From contig JAQAZG010000011.1 of NCBI GenBank assembly GCA_027864655.1, positions 68,161-132,160 on the forward strand: a DNA stretch of 64,000 nt. The letters are read 5' to 3'. The stretch is from Oleispirillum naphthae (GTDB taxonomy: Bacteria > Pseudomonadota > Alphaproteobacteria > Rhodospirillales > Rhodospirillaceae). The position numbers were made by a program, and so were the translations under genes. Positions 54,307-63,671 of this stretch are shown one piece after another (positions within the stretch are counted from its first letter, which is position 1; each line of letters starts with the position of its first letter). The notes under the pieces were generated by a model. That model saw only the letters and a program-made list of their open reading frames with translations, searched no databases and was not told the DNA's origin.

Positions 54307-55362
54307 ATGCCCGAGCCCATCCGCATTCCCGCCGACGTTGCGCGCGATGCCGCGGTCGATATCCTCGCCGCCCACGGCGTCCCCGCAGCGCAGGCCGCGC
54401 AGGTCGCCGCGGCGTTGATCGCCGCCGACCTGCGCGGCATCGACACCCACGGGCTCGCCTGCCTCAAGGACTACGTGGCGGCGCTCGACGAGGGGCGGAT
54501 CAAGGCGCAGCCGAAAATCGCGGTGACGCGGCGCTTCCCCTGGGCGGCGACCGTGGATGCGGACAACGGCCTCGGGCCGCTCGCCGCCTCCGAAGGCATG
54601 CGCCTCGCCGTCGAGGCGGCGGAAAGCTTCGGCATCGGCGCGGCGGCGGTGATCCGCAGCAACCACTTCGGCGCGGCCGGGGTCTACGCCGCGATGGCGG
54701 CGGAGAAGGGCTGCATCGGCATCGTCGCGGCCAACGCCTCGGCGGTGGCCGCCCCGCACGGCGCGGCCACGCCGCTGCTCGGCACCAATCCCCTGGCGGT
54801 GGCGGTCCCGGCGGGCAACCAGCCGCCGCTGATCATCGACATGGCGACCAGCGAAGGCTCGCGGAAGAAGGTGCGCAAGGCGCTGGACGAAGGCCGCCCG
54901 ATCCCCGCGGGTTGGGCGCTCGGCCCCGACGGCCGGCCGACCACCGATCCGGCGGCGGCGCTGAAGGGGGTGATGCTGCCCTTCGGCGGGGCCAAGGGCT
55001 CGGCCTTGTGCCTGCTGGTGGACGTTCTCGCCGGGGTGATCACCGGCGCGGAGTTCGGCGGCCGGGTGCTGAGCGTGATGACCAACCAGGAGCGCGAATC
55101 CGGCAACGGCCACTTCATGCTGGCGTTCAAGGCCGATGCGTTCATCGCGGAGGCGGACTTCGTGCGCCGCATGGAGGAAGAGATCGCGCGCCTGCGGGCG
55201 CTGCCGGCGGCGGCGGGCTTCGACGCCGTCGCCTACCCCGGCGAACGCAGCGCGAAGAAACGCGCCGATCGGCTGGCCTCGGGGATTCCGATGTCCGCCG
55301 CGTTGATCGACGGGCTGGTCGCCCTGGGTGGCGGACGGCTGCTTTCGGGGGGCCGGGGCTGA
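54307..55362 (+). CDS. Ldh_2 (malate/L-lactate/ComC-type) dehydrogenase
   Basis: 351 residues of the NAD(P)-dependent Ldh family separate from classical MDH/LDH. IAADLRGIDTHGLACLKDYV (catalytic His), IRSNHFGAAGVYA, LLGTNPLAVAVPAG, IIDMATSEGSRKKV and PFGGAKGSALCLLVDVLAG fit. Members oxidise malate, sulfolactate, ureidoglycolate or reduce cyclic imino acids, so the substrate is open. It is 13 bp after the aminotransferase and 45 bp before tctC. Confidence 0.88.
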   Translation: MPEPIRIPADVARDAAVDILAAHGVPAAQAAQVAAALIAADLRGIDTHGLACLKDYVAALDEGRIKAQPKIAVTRRFPWAATVDADNGLGPLAASEGMRLAVEAAESFGIGAAAVIRSNHFGAAGVYAAMAAEKGCIGIVAANASAVAAPHGAATPLLGTNPLAVAVPAGNQPPLIIDMATSEGSRKKVRKALDEGRPIPAGWALGPDGRPTTDPAAALKGVMLPFGGAKGSALCLLVDVLAGVITGAEFGGRVLSVMTNQERESGNGHFMLAFKADAFIAEADFVRRMEEEIARLRALPAAAGFDAVAYPGERSAKKRADRLASGIPMSAALIDGLVALGGGRLLSGGRG

Positions 55363-55407
55363 CCCGGACCGTCCGCCAGAAGGGACTTGCAAAACAAGGA
55401 GGTCACG

Positions 55408-56382
55408 ATGGGTAAGACTCTGTTGAGTAAGGGACTGGCCGTTGCGGTGCTGAGCGCCGTTCTCGGCGCTTCGCCGGTTTTGGCGGCGGACTATCCGTCC
55501 AAGGACGTGCGCATCATCGTGCCGTTCAAGCCGGGCGGCGGCGTGGACACCACCTCGCGCATCCTTGCCGAATACGGCAACAAGCACATGGGCAAGAAGG
55601 GCAAGCTGGTGGTGGAAAACCGCGCCGGCGGCGGCGGCATCGTCGGCCAGACCTTCGCGGCCAAGGCCAAGGCCGACGGCTACACCGTGCTGGCGATGAC
55701 CAGTTCGGTGGTGACCAACCCGGTGCTGAAGGAAACCGAATACAAGGTCGCCGATTTCCGCCCGGTCGCCCTCTACAACATGGACCCGGAGGTGATCGTC
55801 GTCGGCGCGTCCTCGCCGTTCACCGCCATCGCCGACCTGGTGAAGGCGGCGAAGGCGCGGCCGCTCACCGTGACCGTGGCGGGCATCGCCACCTCGCACC
55901 ACATGGCGGGCCTGGCGCTCGAGGACTCCGCGGGCATGAAGTTCACCTACGTGCCGACCAAGGGCTTCGGCGCGCAGTTGCAGGCGGTGATGGGCGGCCA
56001 CGTCGAGATGGGCCTGTTCCCCCTCGGCGAGATCAAGAAGCACGCCGACGCGGGCACGGTGCGCATCCTCGCGGTGGCCACCGACAAGCCGATGAAGATT
56101 CTCCCCGGCGTGCCGACCTGGCAGGACTCGGGGCTGAACGTCAAGCGCTGGACCACCTTCCGCGGCTGGGCGGTGCCGAAGGGCACGCCGGACAAGGCGG
56201 TGAAGTTCCTCTCCGACCTGCTCGGCAAGATCAGCGCCGATGAGGCCTACGTGAAGCAGATGACCGACTACGGCTTCCCCATCGCCTACGAGGACGCCAA
56301 GGGCTTCGCCGAGGTGGTGACCGACTATGCCGACATCACCGACAAGGTGATCAAGAAGCACGGCCTCAAGGAAAAGAAGTAA
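55408..56382 (+). CDS. tctC: TctC-family substrate-binding protein
   Basis: 324 residues with a signal peptide (LAVAVLSAVLGASPVLAA) and the TctC core DYPSKDVRIIVPFKPGGGVD. AAGGAGG lies before the ATG at 55408. It is the first gene of a complete TctCBA set, so it captures an organic anion for TctAB. It is only distantly similar to the incomplete homologue at the left edge (both share the PGGG or AGGS loop). Confidence 0.92.
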   Translation: MGKTLLSKGLAVAVLSAVLGASPVLAADYPSKDVRIIVPFKPGGGVDTTSRILAEYGNKHMGKKGKLVVENRAGGGGIVGQTFAAKAKADGYTVLAMTSSVVTNPVLKETEYKVADFRPVALYNMDPEVIVVGASSPFTAIADLVKAAKARPLTVTVAGIATSHHMAGLALEDSAGMKFTYVPTKGFGAQLQAVMGGHVEMGLFPLGEIKKHADAGTVRILAVATDKPMKILPGVPTWQDSGLNVKRWTTFRGWAVPKGTPDKAVKFLSDLLGKISADEAYVKQMTDYGFPIAYEDAKGFAEVVTDYADITDKVIKKHGLKEKK

Positions 56383-56444
56383 CCTTTCCGGCGGGCGGCG
56401 GCATGCGCCGCCGCCCGTGACACGGTTTGCGCGAGGATGACGGA

Positions 56445-56912
56445 ATGCACGTGGTCGGAATCATCGATTTCTGGAGCGGACTGGTCTTTGCCTGTCTCGG
56501 CGCCGCCGCCTGCGTGATGGCGCTCGGCTTCGACTCCGACTCCTCGACCTATCCGGCGGCGCTTGCCGCCGCGTTGATGGGCCTCGGCCTCGCGCTGGTG
56601 GTCAAGGCGGTCCGCCGCCCCGCCGCCGCCAAGGCGGTGGATGCCGAGGGCAGCCGCATCATCCTGTGGGGACCGGGCCTCGAGGTCGGGGTGTGGTGCC
56701 TGTGGGCGCTGACCCTGTGGGCCGGGCTCGGCTACATCGGCCCGGCGTTTCTCGCCGTCCTCTTCCTGATCATGCGGCATTGCGCCGACCGCCGCACCCG
56801 CCTGCACGTGGCGCAGGCGGCGGGCGTGGCGATCGGGGTGTTCGCCATCTTCTACCTGATCTTCCAGGTGCCGCTGCCCGAGCTCGAATTCATCCGCGAC
56901 ATGCTGGAATAA
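56445..56912 (+). CDS. tctB: TctB small membrane subunit
   Basis: 155 residues with four predicted helices (about 9-27, 34-55, 78-108 and 122-142), typical of the small subunit of tripartite tricarboxylate transporters. ATG at 56445 with GAGGATGACGG upstream. The sequence is poorly conserved in the family; the assignment rests on size, helices and position between TctC and TctA. Confidence 0.85.
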   Translation: MHVVGIIDFWSGLVFACLGAAACVMALGFDSDSSTYPAALAAALMGLGLALVVKAVRRPAAAKAVDAEGSRIILWGPGLEVGVWCLWALTLWAGLGYIGPAFLAVLFLIMRHCADRRTRLHVAQAAGVAIGVFAIFYLIFQVPLPELEFIRDMLE

Positions 56913-56946
56913 GCACTCAGGCCCCGTTGGTTCGAAAGACACGCCC

Positions 56947-58515
56947 ATGACCGAAATAGCCCTCGGCTTCGCGACGCTGCTGCACCCCACGGTTCTCGGC
57001 TTTCTGCTCATCGGCATCGTCGCCGGGCTGATCGTCGGGGCGATCCCGGGGCTGAACGACAACATCGCGTTCGCCATCTTCATTCCGCTGTCGTTTTCGC
57101 TGTCGCCGACGTATGCCTTCGCGCTGATGGTGGGGCTCTACTGCTCGGCCGCGGTCGGCGGGTCGATCCCGGCGATCATGGTCAAGGTGCCGGGCACCGC
57201 CTCCGCCGTGCTCACCGCGATCGACGGCCACGCCATGGCGCGCAACGGCTTCGCCGGGCGGGCGCTCGGCATCGCCATCACCTCCTCGGTGTTCGGCGGC
57301 TTTTCCAGCGCGCTGATCCTGCTGTTCTTCGCGCCGCCGATGGCGGCCTTCGCGCTGCGCTTCGGCTATGTCGAGAACTTCTCGCTCGGCATCCTCGGCA
57401 TGGCGAGCGTCATCGGACTCTTGGGCGGCAGCATCATCAAGGGGCTGCTCTCGGCGGTGCTGGGGCTCCTCGTCGCCACCATCGGCTTCAGCCTGCAGAC
57501 CGGCTATCCGCGCTATACCTTCGGCATCGACAACCTCTATGAAGGCGTGCCCTTCGTGCCGCTGCTCGTCGGGCTGTTCGGCATCACCGCGGTGCTGGAA
57601 CTCTCCGAGGAGCTGATCCGCGACCGCCGCAAGGGCGTCGCCTCCCCCGACATGCCGCGCATCACCGACTCCCTCTTCATCGGCTGGCCGCTGGCGAAGC
57701 GCCTGCTGCCCACCTGGTTGCAGTGCTCGCTGCTCGGCAACGTCATCGGCGTCATCCCCGGCGCGGGCATGCTGATGGCGATCTACATGGGCTACGAGCG
57801 CATCTCCCACCGTTACCAGCGGCTGTTCGCGGGCAAGCCGGGCGAGCCGGAATGGGGCCAGGGCGCGCCGGAGGGCATCGCCGCGCCGGAATCCGCCAAC
57901 AACGCGGTGGTGGCGAGTTCGATGGTGCCGCTGCTGTCCCTCGGCATTCCCGGCAACTCGGTGTCCGCGCTGTTCATCGGCGCGATGATGATCCAGGGCA
58001 TGGTGCCGGGGCCGCTGTTGTTCATCGACCATGCGGACATCGCCTGGATGATCATCGTCGCCTTCCTCGTCGCCAACGTCCTGATGTGGCCGATCGCCTA
58101 TGCCCTGGTGCGCACCATCTCCGGCATGGTGTTCCGCCTGCCGAAGTACGTCCTGGTGCCGACGATCTCGCTGCTCTGCCTCACCGGCGCCTATTCCGAT
58201 GAGAACTCGGTGTTCAGCATCGGCGTGGCGATCGCCTCCGGCATCGTCGGCTACGCGACGCGCCGCCTCGGCATTCCGCACGCGCCCCTGATCCTCGCCC
58301 TGGTGCTCGGCCGCACCATCGAGGACAACCTCAGCAACGCGCTCAACATCGGCGGCGGCAACTGGCTGATCTTCCTCGACCCGGCGGAGCACCCGATCAG
58401 CGTGGCGCTGATGGCCGGCGCGGCGCTGTTCATCGTCGGGCCGCTGCTCTCCGGCGCGCGGCGGCGCTTCCAGGCGCAGCGGCGGGCGGCGGAACTGGAA
58501 CTGGAGAACGGTTGA
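56947..58515 (+). CDS. tctA: TctA large membrane subunit
   Basis: 522 residues with about 12 helices. The family blocks VGAIPGLNDNIAFAIFIPL, GGSIPAIMVKVPGTASAVLTAIDGHAM, GAAPEGIAAPESANNAV-like and IPGNSVSALFIGAMMIQGM define TctA. It couples anion uptake to ions or protons. It ends the catabolic island at a terminator. Confidence 0.95.
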   Translation: MTEIALGFATLLHPTVLGFLLIGIVAGLIVGAIPGLNDNIAFAIFIPLSFSLSPTYAFALMVGLYCSAAVGGSIPAIMVKVPGTASAVLTAIDGHAMARNGFAGRALGIAITSSVFGGFSSALILLFFAPPMAAFALRFGYVENFSLGILGMASVIGLLGGSIIKGLLSAVLGLLVATIGFSLQTGYPRYTFGIDNLYEGVPFVPLLVGLFGITAVLELSEELIRDRRKGVASPDMPRITDSLFIGWPLAKRLLPTWLQCSLLGNVIGVIPGAGMLMAIYMGYERISHRYQRLFAGKPGEPEWGQGAPEGIAAPESANNAVVASSMVPLLSLGIPGNSVSALFIGAMMIQGMVPGPLLFIDHADIAWMIIVAFLVANVLMWPIAYALVRTISGMVFRLPKYVLVPTISLLCLTGAYSDENSVFSIGVAIASGIVGYATRRLGIPHAPLILALVLGRTIEDNLSNALNIGGGNWLIFLDPAEHPISVALMAGAALFIVGPLLSGARRRFQAQRRAAELELENG

Positions 58516-58557
58516 GCGGCGTAAGAGTCTTCTGCCGGGGAGTCTCCCCGTACACCT

Positions 58558-58588
58558 GGCCCCCCACTGTCCTGGGGGGCCTTTTTTT
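58558..58588 (+). terminator. Terminator after tctA
   Basis: A 9-bp stem GGCCCCCCA/TGGGGGGCC with a 6-nt loop followed by seven T residues, 42 bp after the tctA stop. It is a strong intrinsic terminator. Confidence 0.9.
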
Positions 58589-58596
58589 GCCGGTTG

Positions 58597-58649
58597 AAAA
58601 ACCAAAACGTTGCGAGGGGACTCGGTCCCCTCGCAACGTTTTGGTTTTT
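58597..58649. repeat. 25-bp-arm perfect palindrome (pure module A)
   Basis: 58597-58621 and 58625-58649 are exact reverse complements separated by TCG; each arm reads AAAAACCAAAACGTTGCGAGG then GGAC from the outside in. It combines the AAAAC(C)AAAACGTTGCG and GAGGGGAC/GTCCCCTC parts found at repeat edges elsewhere. It lies between convergent tctA and TPR genes, and its right end overlaps the TPR stop codon. Confidence 0.9.
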
Positions 58650-60802
58650 TACCCCGCGGCAAGCCCGGCGAGCATCGCGGCGCGTGCGCCGGGGGCGGGC
58701 TGGCGGAGCTGGCGCGCCGCCGGGTACCAGGGCGAGCCTTGTCCGGCGAGGCCCCAGCGCCAGTCCGGGGAGAACGGCAGCAGCACCGTGGTGGTCAGGC
58801 CGAGGGCGAGCGCCAGGTGGACCGGCGCGCTGTCGATGCTGACGATGCGGTTGCAGGCGGCGGCGATCGCCGCGGCATCGGCGAAGTCGGCGATGTCGCC
58901 GGTGAGGTTGCGCACCCGGGGATCGGCGGCGAGCGTCGCCGCCTCCTCTTCGGTGAGCCCGGTTTGCAGCGGCAGCAGCGCCGCACCGGCGGGCAGCGCC
59001 GCGAGCAGTTCGGGCAGCGGCACGGCGCGGGCGGTCTGCGGCGTGGCGCGGGCCTCGGCGCGGCCCCGCCAGGCGAAGCCGATGCGCCGCGCGGGCAGGG
59101 AGGCCAGGCGGCCCGCCCAGGCGCGGCGCGTCTCCTCCGGCACGGCGAGGCAGACGGCGGAGGCGGCGGCGATCTCCGCGGCGGAGAGGCCGAGCGTCCC
59201 GGCGAGGTCGGGCAGCGCGCAGGCGGCGTCGGCGGTTCCCGCGGCGTCGGTGACCTCCGCCACGCCGGGCAGGGTGCGCAGCAGGCGCACCAGCGGCGCG
59301 GGCGCCTCCAGCACGATGCGCGCGCCGCTCCGCTCCGCCGCGGCGGGGATGAAGCGGGCGAATTGCAGGGTGTCGCCGTAGCCCTCTTCGGCGAACAGCA
59401 GCAGGGTGCGGCCCTGGCGCATCGCCGCGCCGTTCCAGGCGGGAATGGCGGCGTGGCGGCGCGGCGGGCGGTTGGGCCGCGCGTGGCGTGCGGCGAAATC
59501 CGCCCAGGCGGCGGCGTAGTCGCCGGCCATCAGGCGGGAGAGCGCGGCGCAGATGCGGATCTCCGGATTGCCGGGAGAGACCGCGAGCGCCGCCGCGTAG
59601 GCGGCGAGCGCCTCCTCCGGGCGGCCGAGGTCGTCGAGCGCCAGGCCGCGGTTGTGCAGCGCGTCGAGGTTTTCCGGGTCGGCGGCGAGCGCCGCGTCGT
59701 AGGCGGCGAGCGCCGCATCGAGGCGGCCCATGCCGGAAAGCGCCAGCCCGCGGGCGCTGGAGAGCCCGGCATGGCCGGGGTTGGCGGCGAGCCCCGCCTC
59801 GGCGGCGGCGAGCGCGGCGGCGGGGTCCCCCGCATCGGCCAGGGCGCGCGCCTGGTTTTCGCGCAGCGCGGCGTCGCCGGGGGTGAGTTCCGCGGCGCGG
59901 GCGAAATCCGCCGCCGCCTCGGCGGGGCGTCCGGCGGCGACGCGCGCCGTGGCGCGGTTGTAGAGGGCCTCCGCATCGCCGGGATCGGCGGCGGCGAGGG
60001 CGTCGAACTCGGCCACCGCCGCGGCGTGCCGCCCGGCGCGCAGCAGCAGGACGCCGCGGTTGAGGTGCGCCTCGCGGTGGCCGGGGGCGAGGGCGAGGAC
60101 GCGGGCGAACGCCTTCTCCGCCTCGCCGTCGCGGTCAAGCGCCATCAGCGCCGCGGCGCGGTTGGCCAGGGTTTCCACATGGTCGGGGCGCAGCGTCAGG
60201 GAAGCCTCGAAGCTCGCCAGGGCGGCGGCGGCGCGCCCGGCGCGCATCAGCGCGGTGCCGCGGTTGTTCCACGCGGCGGCATGACCGCGGGAAAGCGAGA
60301 GCACCGCGTCGAAGCAGTCGCGCGCCGCCTCCCAGCGGCGGAGCGCGAGGAGCGCGCAGCCGAGATTGAAGATCGCCTCGATGTCGAGCGGCGCGGTGTC
60401 GAGGGCGCGGCCGAAGCTTTCCGCCGCCGCCTCGGCGTCGCCGAGCGCGAGAAGCGCGCTGCCGCGGCGCGACCAGGCGGCGCGGTGGTTGGGGTCGCGG
60501 GCGATCGCCGCATCGAGGCTGGCGAGCGCTGCCTGCGTCTCCCCCGCGGCGAGCAGCGCCAGGCCGCGGTCGCTCGCCGCCTCCGCCGAGGCGGGGGCGA
60601 GGGCGCAGGCGCGTTCCAGCGCGCTGCACGCCGCCGCAAGGTCGCCTTGGGCATAGAGGGCGAGGCCGAGCAGGCGGTGCGCCTCCGCATGCTGCGGTTC
60701 GTCGGCGATGATGCGGCGGTAGCCCGCGGCGGCGGCGGCAAGGTCGCCCGCAGTGTGCGCGGCGAAGGCGGCGTCGAACCGGCTTCTCCCGTCCTCGCTC
60801 AT
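58649..60802 (-). CDS. TPR-repeat protein with C-terminal glycosyltransferase-like domain
   Basis: 717 residues. Residues about 10-440 are roughly 12 TPR units (for example AEAHRLLGLALYAQGDLAAA, EAIFNLGCALLALRRWEAA, DALHNRGLALDDLGRPEEAL). From about 470 a glycosyltransferase GT-B-like part follows (LLLFAEEGYGDTLQFARFIP, CNRIVSIDSAPVHLALALG), as in proteins annotated near GT9/GT41 in alphaproteobacteria. It may modify or scaffold an envelope or flagellar protein. The Ala/Arg-rich coding makes long shadows on the other strand. It overlaps the lipoprotein gene upstream (ATGA). Confidence 0.8.
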   Translation of the reverse strand: MSEDGRSRFDAAFAAHTAGDLAAAAAGYRRIIADEPQHAEAHRLLGLALYAQGDLAAACSALERACALAPASAEAASDRGLALLAAGETQAALASLDAAIARDPNHRAAWSRRGSALLALGDAEAAAESFGRALDTAPLDIEAIFNLGCALLALRRWEAARDCFDAVLSLSRGHAAAWNNRGTALMRAGRAAAALASFEASLTLRPDHVETLANRAAALMALDRDGEAEKAFARVLALAPGHREAHLNRGVLLLRAGRHAAAVAEFDALAAADPGDAEALYNRATARVAAGRPAEAAADFARAAELTPGDAALRENQARALADAGDPAAALAAAEAGLAANPGHAGLSSARGLALSGMGRLDAALAAYDAALAADPENLDALHNRGLALDDLGRPEEALAAYAAALAVSPGNPEIRICAALSRLMAGDYAAAWADFAARHARPNRPPRRHAAIPAWNGAAMRQGRTLLLFAEEGYGDTLQFARFIPAAAERSGARIVLEAPAPLVRLLRTLPGVAEVTDAAGTADAACALPDLAGTLGLSAAEIAAASAVCLAVPEETRRAWAGRLASLPARRIGFAWRGRAEARATPQTARAVPLPELLAALPAGAALLPLQTGLTEEEAATLAADPRVRNLTGDIADFADAAAIAAACNRIVSIDSAPVHLALALGLTTTVLLPFSPDWRWGLAGQGSPWYPAARQLRQPAPGARAAMLAGLAAG

Positions 60803-61173
60803 CGCGGCGCGCCCATCAGCATCTCCTCGCCCGGTTCGACGCAGATGAAATTGGCGCGGGTCGGATAGAAGATGCGGCAGTCGAAGGACTTCTGCTCCTT
60901 CAGCACCGGCACCTTGCCGTTCTCGGCGCACACCGCGCGGGCCAGAGCCACCACCTGCTGCGGCGTGGCGGTCCGGCTGTTGTAGCAGATCGACGGCCTG
61001 CTGGGGGTCGATAGCCCGACGTAGGTGAGGGTGGAGTGTCCGGCGTCGCGGCGGCGATCGACGAAGGCGCCCCTGGTGCCGTCGGCACTACAGGCGGCAA
61101 GCGCGATCAGGCCTGCCAGGGCGAAGGCGCCCGCAATCCGGGAACGGAGCGGCGACGGCGGGAAAACGGGCAT
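60799..61173 (-). CDS. Putative lipoprotein upstream of the TPR gene
   Basis: 124 residues from ATG 61173 (AAGG nearby). A signal with lipobox IALAACSAD is followed by a mature part with TYVGLS, SICYNSR, AVCAENGK, FDCRIFYP and ANFICVEP: four Cys, perhaps two disulphides. The layout recalls the repeats of the 1.5-kb lipoprotein. Coupled by overlap to the TPR gene, so possibly a partner in the envelope. The function is unknown. Confidence 0.65.
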   Translation of the reverse strand: MPVFPPSPLRSRIAGAFALAGLIALAACSADGTRGAFVDRRRDAGHSTLTYVGLSTPSRPSICYNSRTATPQQVVALARAVCAENGKVPVLKEQKSFDCRIFYPTRANFICVEPGEEMLMGAPR

Positions 61174-61328
61174 GAAAAGGTCTCCGCGAACCGGAAAAGG
61201 CGGAAAGTCTAACAGATCGCACCGGCGATGAGAATGCCTTGCGGGGAGTCCGGTTGATCTTGGCAAGCGCCGACCCATCTATGGGAAAGCGTCGGCGCCG
61301 GCGCGGAAATGCCTGAGGTTTTTCATCG

Positions 61329-62516
61329 ATGAACGTCGAGGTCGGGGTCGGTACGGTGGAGGGCGGCAGCGCCATGCACGGCGGGCTTCTTTCGGTTTAC
61401 CGGGCGATGCTGGCCGCGGGCGAAATCAAGCCCGACCCGGCGCAGGAGGAGATCGCCGCCGCCCTGCATGCCCTGGGCGAGCGGCTTGCCGTCTATCGTC
61501 CCGCGCCGGTGGCCGAGGGCTTCGGCGGCTGGCTGGAGCGCCTGCGCTTCGGCCGCCAGGGTTCCGCCATTCCGCCGCGCGGCCTCTACGTCTGGGGCGA
61601 CGTCGGGCGCGGCAAGTCGATGCTGATGGACCTCTTCTTCGCCGCCCTCGATACCCATGCGAAGCGCCGCGTGCACTTCCACGCCTTCATGCGCGAGGTG
61701 CACGAGCAGCTCTTCGCCCTGCGCCGCGAACCCCACACCTTCGCCGCCGCCGACATGGTCGATCCTCTGTCCGAGGTCGCCCGCCTCATCGCCCACGACA
61801 CCTGGGTGCTCTGCCTCGACGAACTGGAGATCAACGATATCGGCGACGCGATGATCGTCGGCCGCCTGTTCGATGCGCTGACCGCGCGCGGCGTGGTGGT
61901 GGTCACCACCTCCAACCGTCCGCCGCGCGATCTCTACAAGGACGGCCTGCAACGGGAGAAGTTCCTCCCCTTCATCGACCTCATCCTCTCCCGCATGGAG
62001 GTGCTGCACCTCGCGGCGGAGCGCGACTACCGCCTCGGCCGCCTCAAGGGCGCGCAGCTCTATCTCACGCCGCTCACCGCGGAGACGGCGGCGGAGCTGG
62101 ACCGCCTGTTCCTCCACCTCGCCGGGTCGGTGACGCCGCACCCCGACGTCATTCCGGTGAAGGGGCGCGAGGTGCCGGTGCCGCGCGCCGCGTGCTGCGT
62201 CGCCTGGTTCGGTTTCGACGATCTGTGCGCCCGGCCGCTCGGCCCCACCGACTATATGGAGATCGCGGCGCGCTATCAGGCGGTGGTGGTCGCGGGGATT
62301 CCGCGGATGACCGGGGAGATGGCTTCCGAGGCGCGGCGCTTCGTCACCATGGTCGATGTCTTCTATGACCATCGGGTTAAGCTGATCTGTTCCGCCGCGG
62401 CGCCGCCCGCGGCTCTCTACGACGGCGCCAAGGGCGGTTTCGAGTTTCACCGGACGGTTTCGCGTTTGATGGAAATGCAAGCGGATGATTACCTTGGAGA
62501 CCCGCACCAGCCCTGA
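61329..62516 (+). CDS. zapE: Cell division AFG1-family ATPase ZapE
   Basis: 395 residues. Walker A VWGDVGRGKSMLMD, Walker B CLDELEINDIGDAM, sensor TTSNRPPRDLYKDGLQRE, and a C-terminal AFG1-like part ending SRLMEMQADDYLGD. ZapE/AFG1 acts at the division site in E. coli and in mitochondrial quality control in yeast. ATG at 61329; a second ATG 15 codons on is possible. Divergent from the lipoprotein gene, before mdh, as in many alphaproteobacteria. Confidence 0.94.
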   Translation: MNVEVGVGTVEGGSAMHGGLLSVYRAMLAAGEIKPDPAQEEIAAALHALGERLAVYRPAPVAEGFGGWLERLRFGRQGSAIPPRGLYVWGDVGRGKSMLMDLFFAALDTHAKRRVHFHAFMREVHEQLFALRREPHTFAAADMVDPLSEVARLIAHDTWVLCLDELEINDIGDAMIVGRLFDALTARGVVVVTTSNRPPRDLYKDGLQREKFLPFIDLILSRMEVLHLAAERDYRLGRLKGAQLYLTPLTAETAAELDRLFLHLAGSVTPHPDVIPVKGREVPVPRAACCVAWFGFDDLCARPLGPTDYMEIAARYQAVVVAGIPRMTGEMASEARRFVTMVDVFYDHRVKLICSAAAPPAALYDGAKGGFEFHRTVSRLMEMQADDYLGDPHQP

Positions 62517-62559
62517 CCGGGGCGGGCGCGTGCCCGAGGAAAGGCGATGGCTGCCTTGC

Positions 62560-62588
62560 TTGAATCGACATGGCAAACAAGGTAGTCA
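62560..62588 (+). promoter_or_regulatory. Possible mdh promoter
   Basis: TTGAAT, a 17-bp spacer, then TAGTCA, about 90 bp before mdh. CCTTG/CAAGG overlap the boxes and could be a small operator. Support is moderate only. Confidence 0.4.
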
Positions 62589-62643
62589 AAGGATATATCC
62601 CACCGGGCGCCCGGCGACGGGTCCGCCCATGACAAACACCTGA

Positions 62644-63630
<987 letters not shown>

Positions 63631-63671
63631 CGGGCCGCGGAAAGACCCTGAGAAAAGGATAACGAACCGAC

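Noticed and set aside
58610..60868. 752-codon open frame opposite the TPR gene
   Set aside because: Its Gly/Arg/Ala repeats are the reverse reading of the TPR codons.
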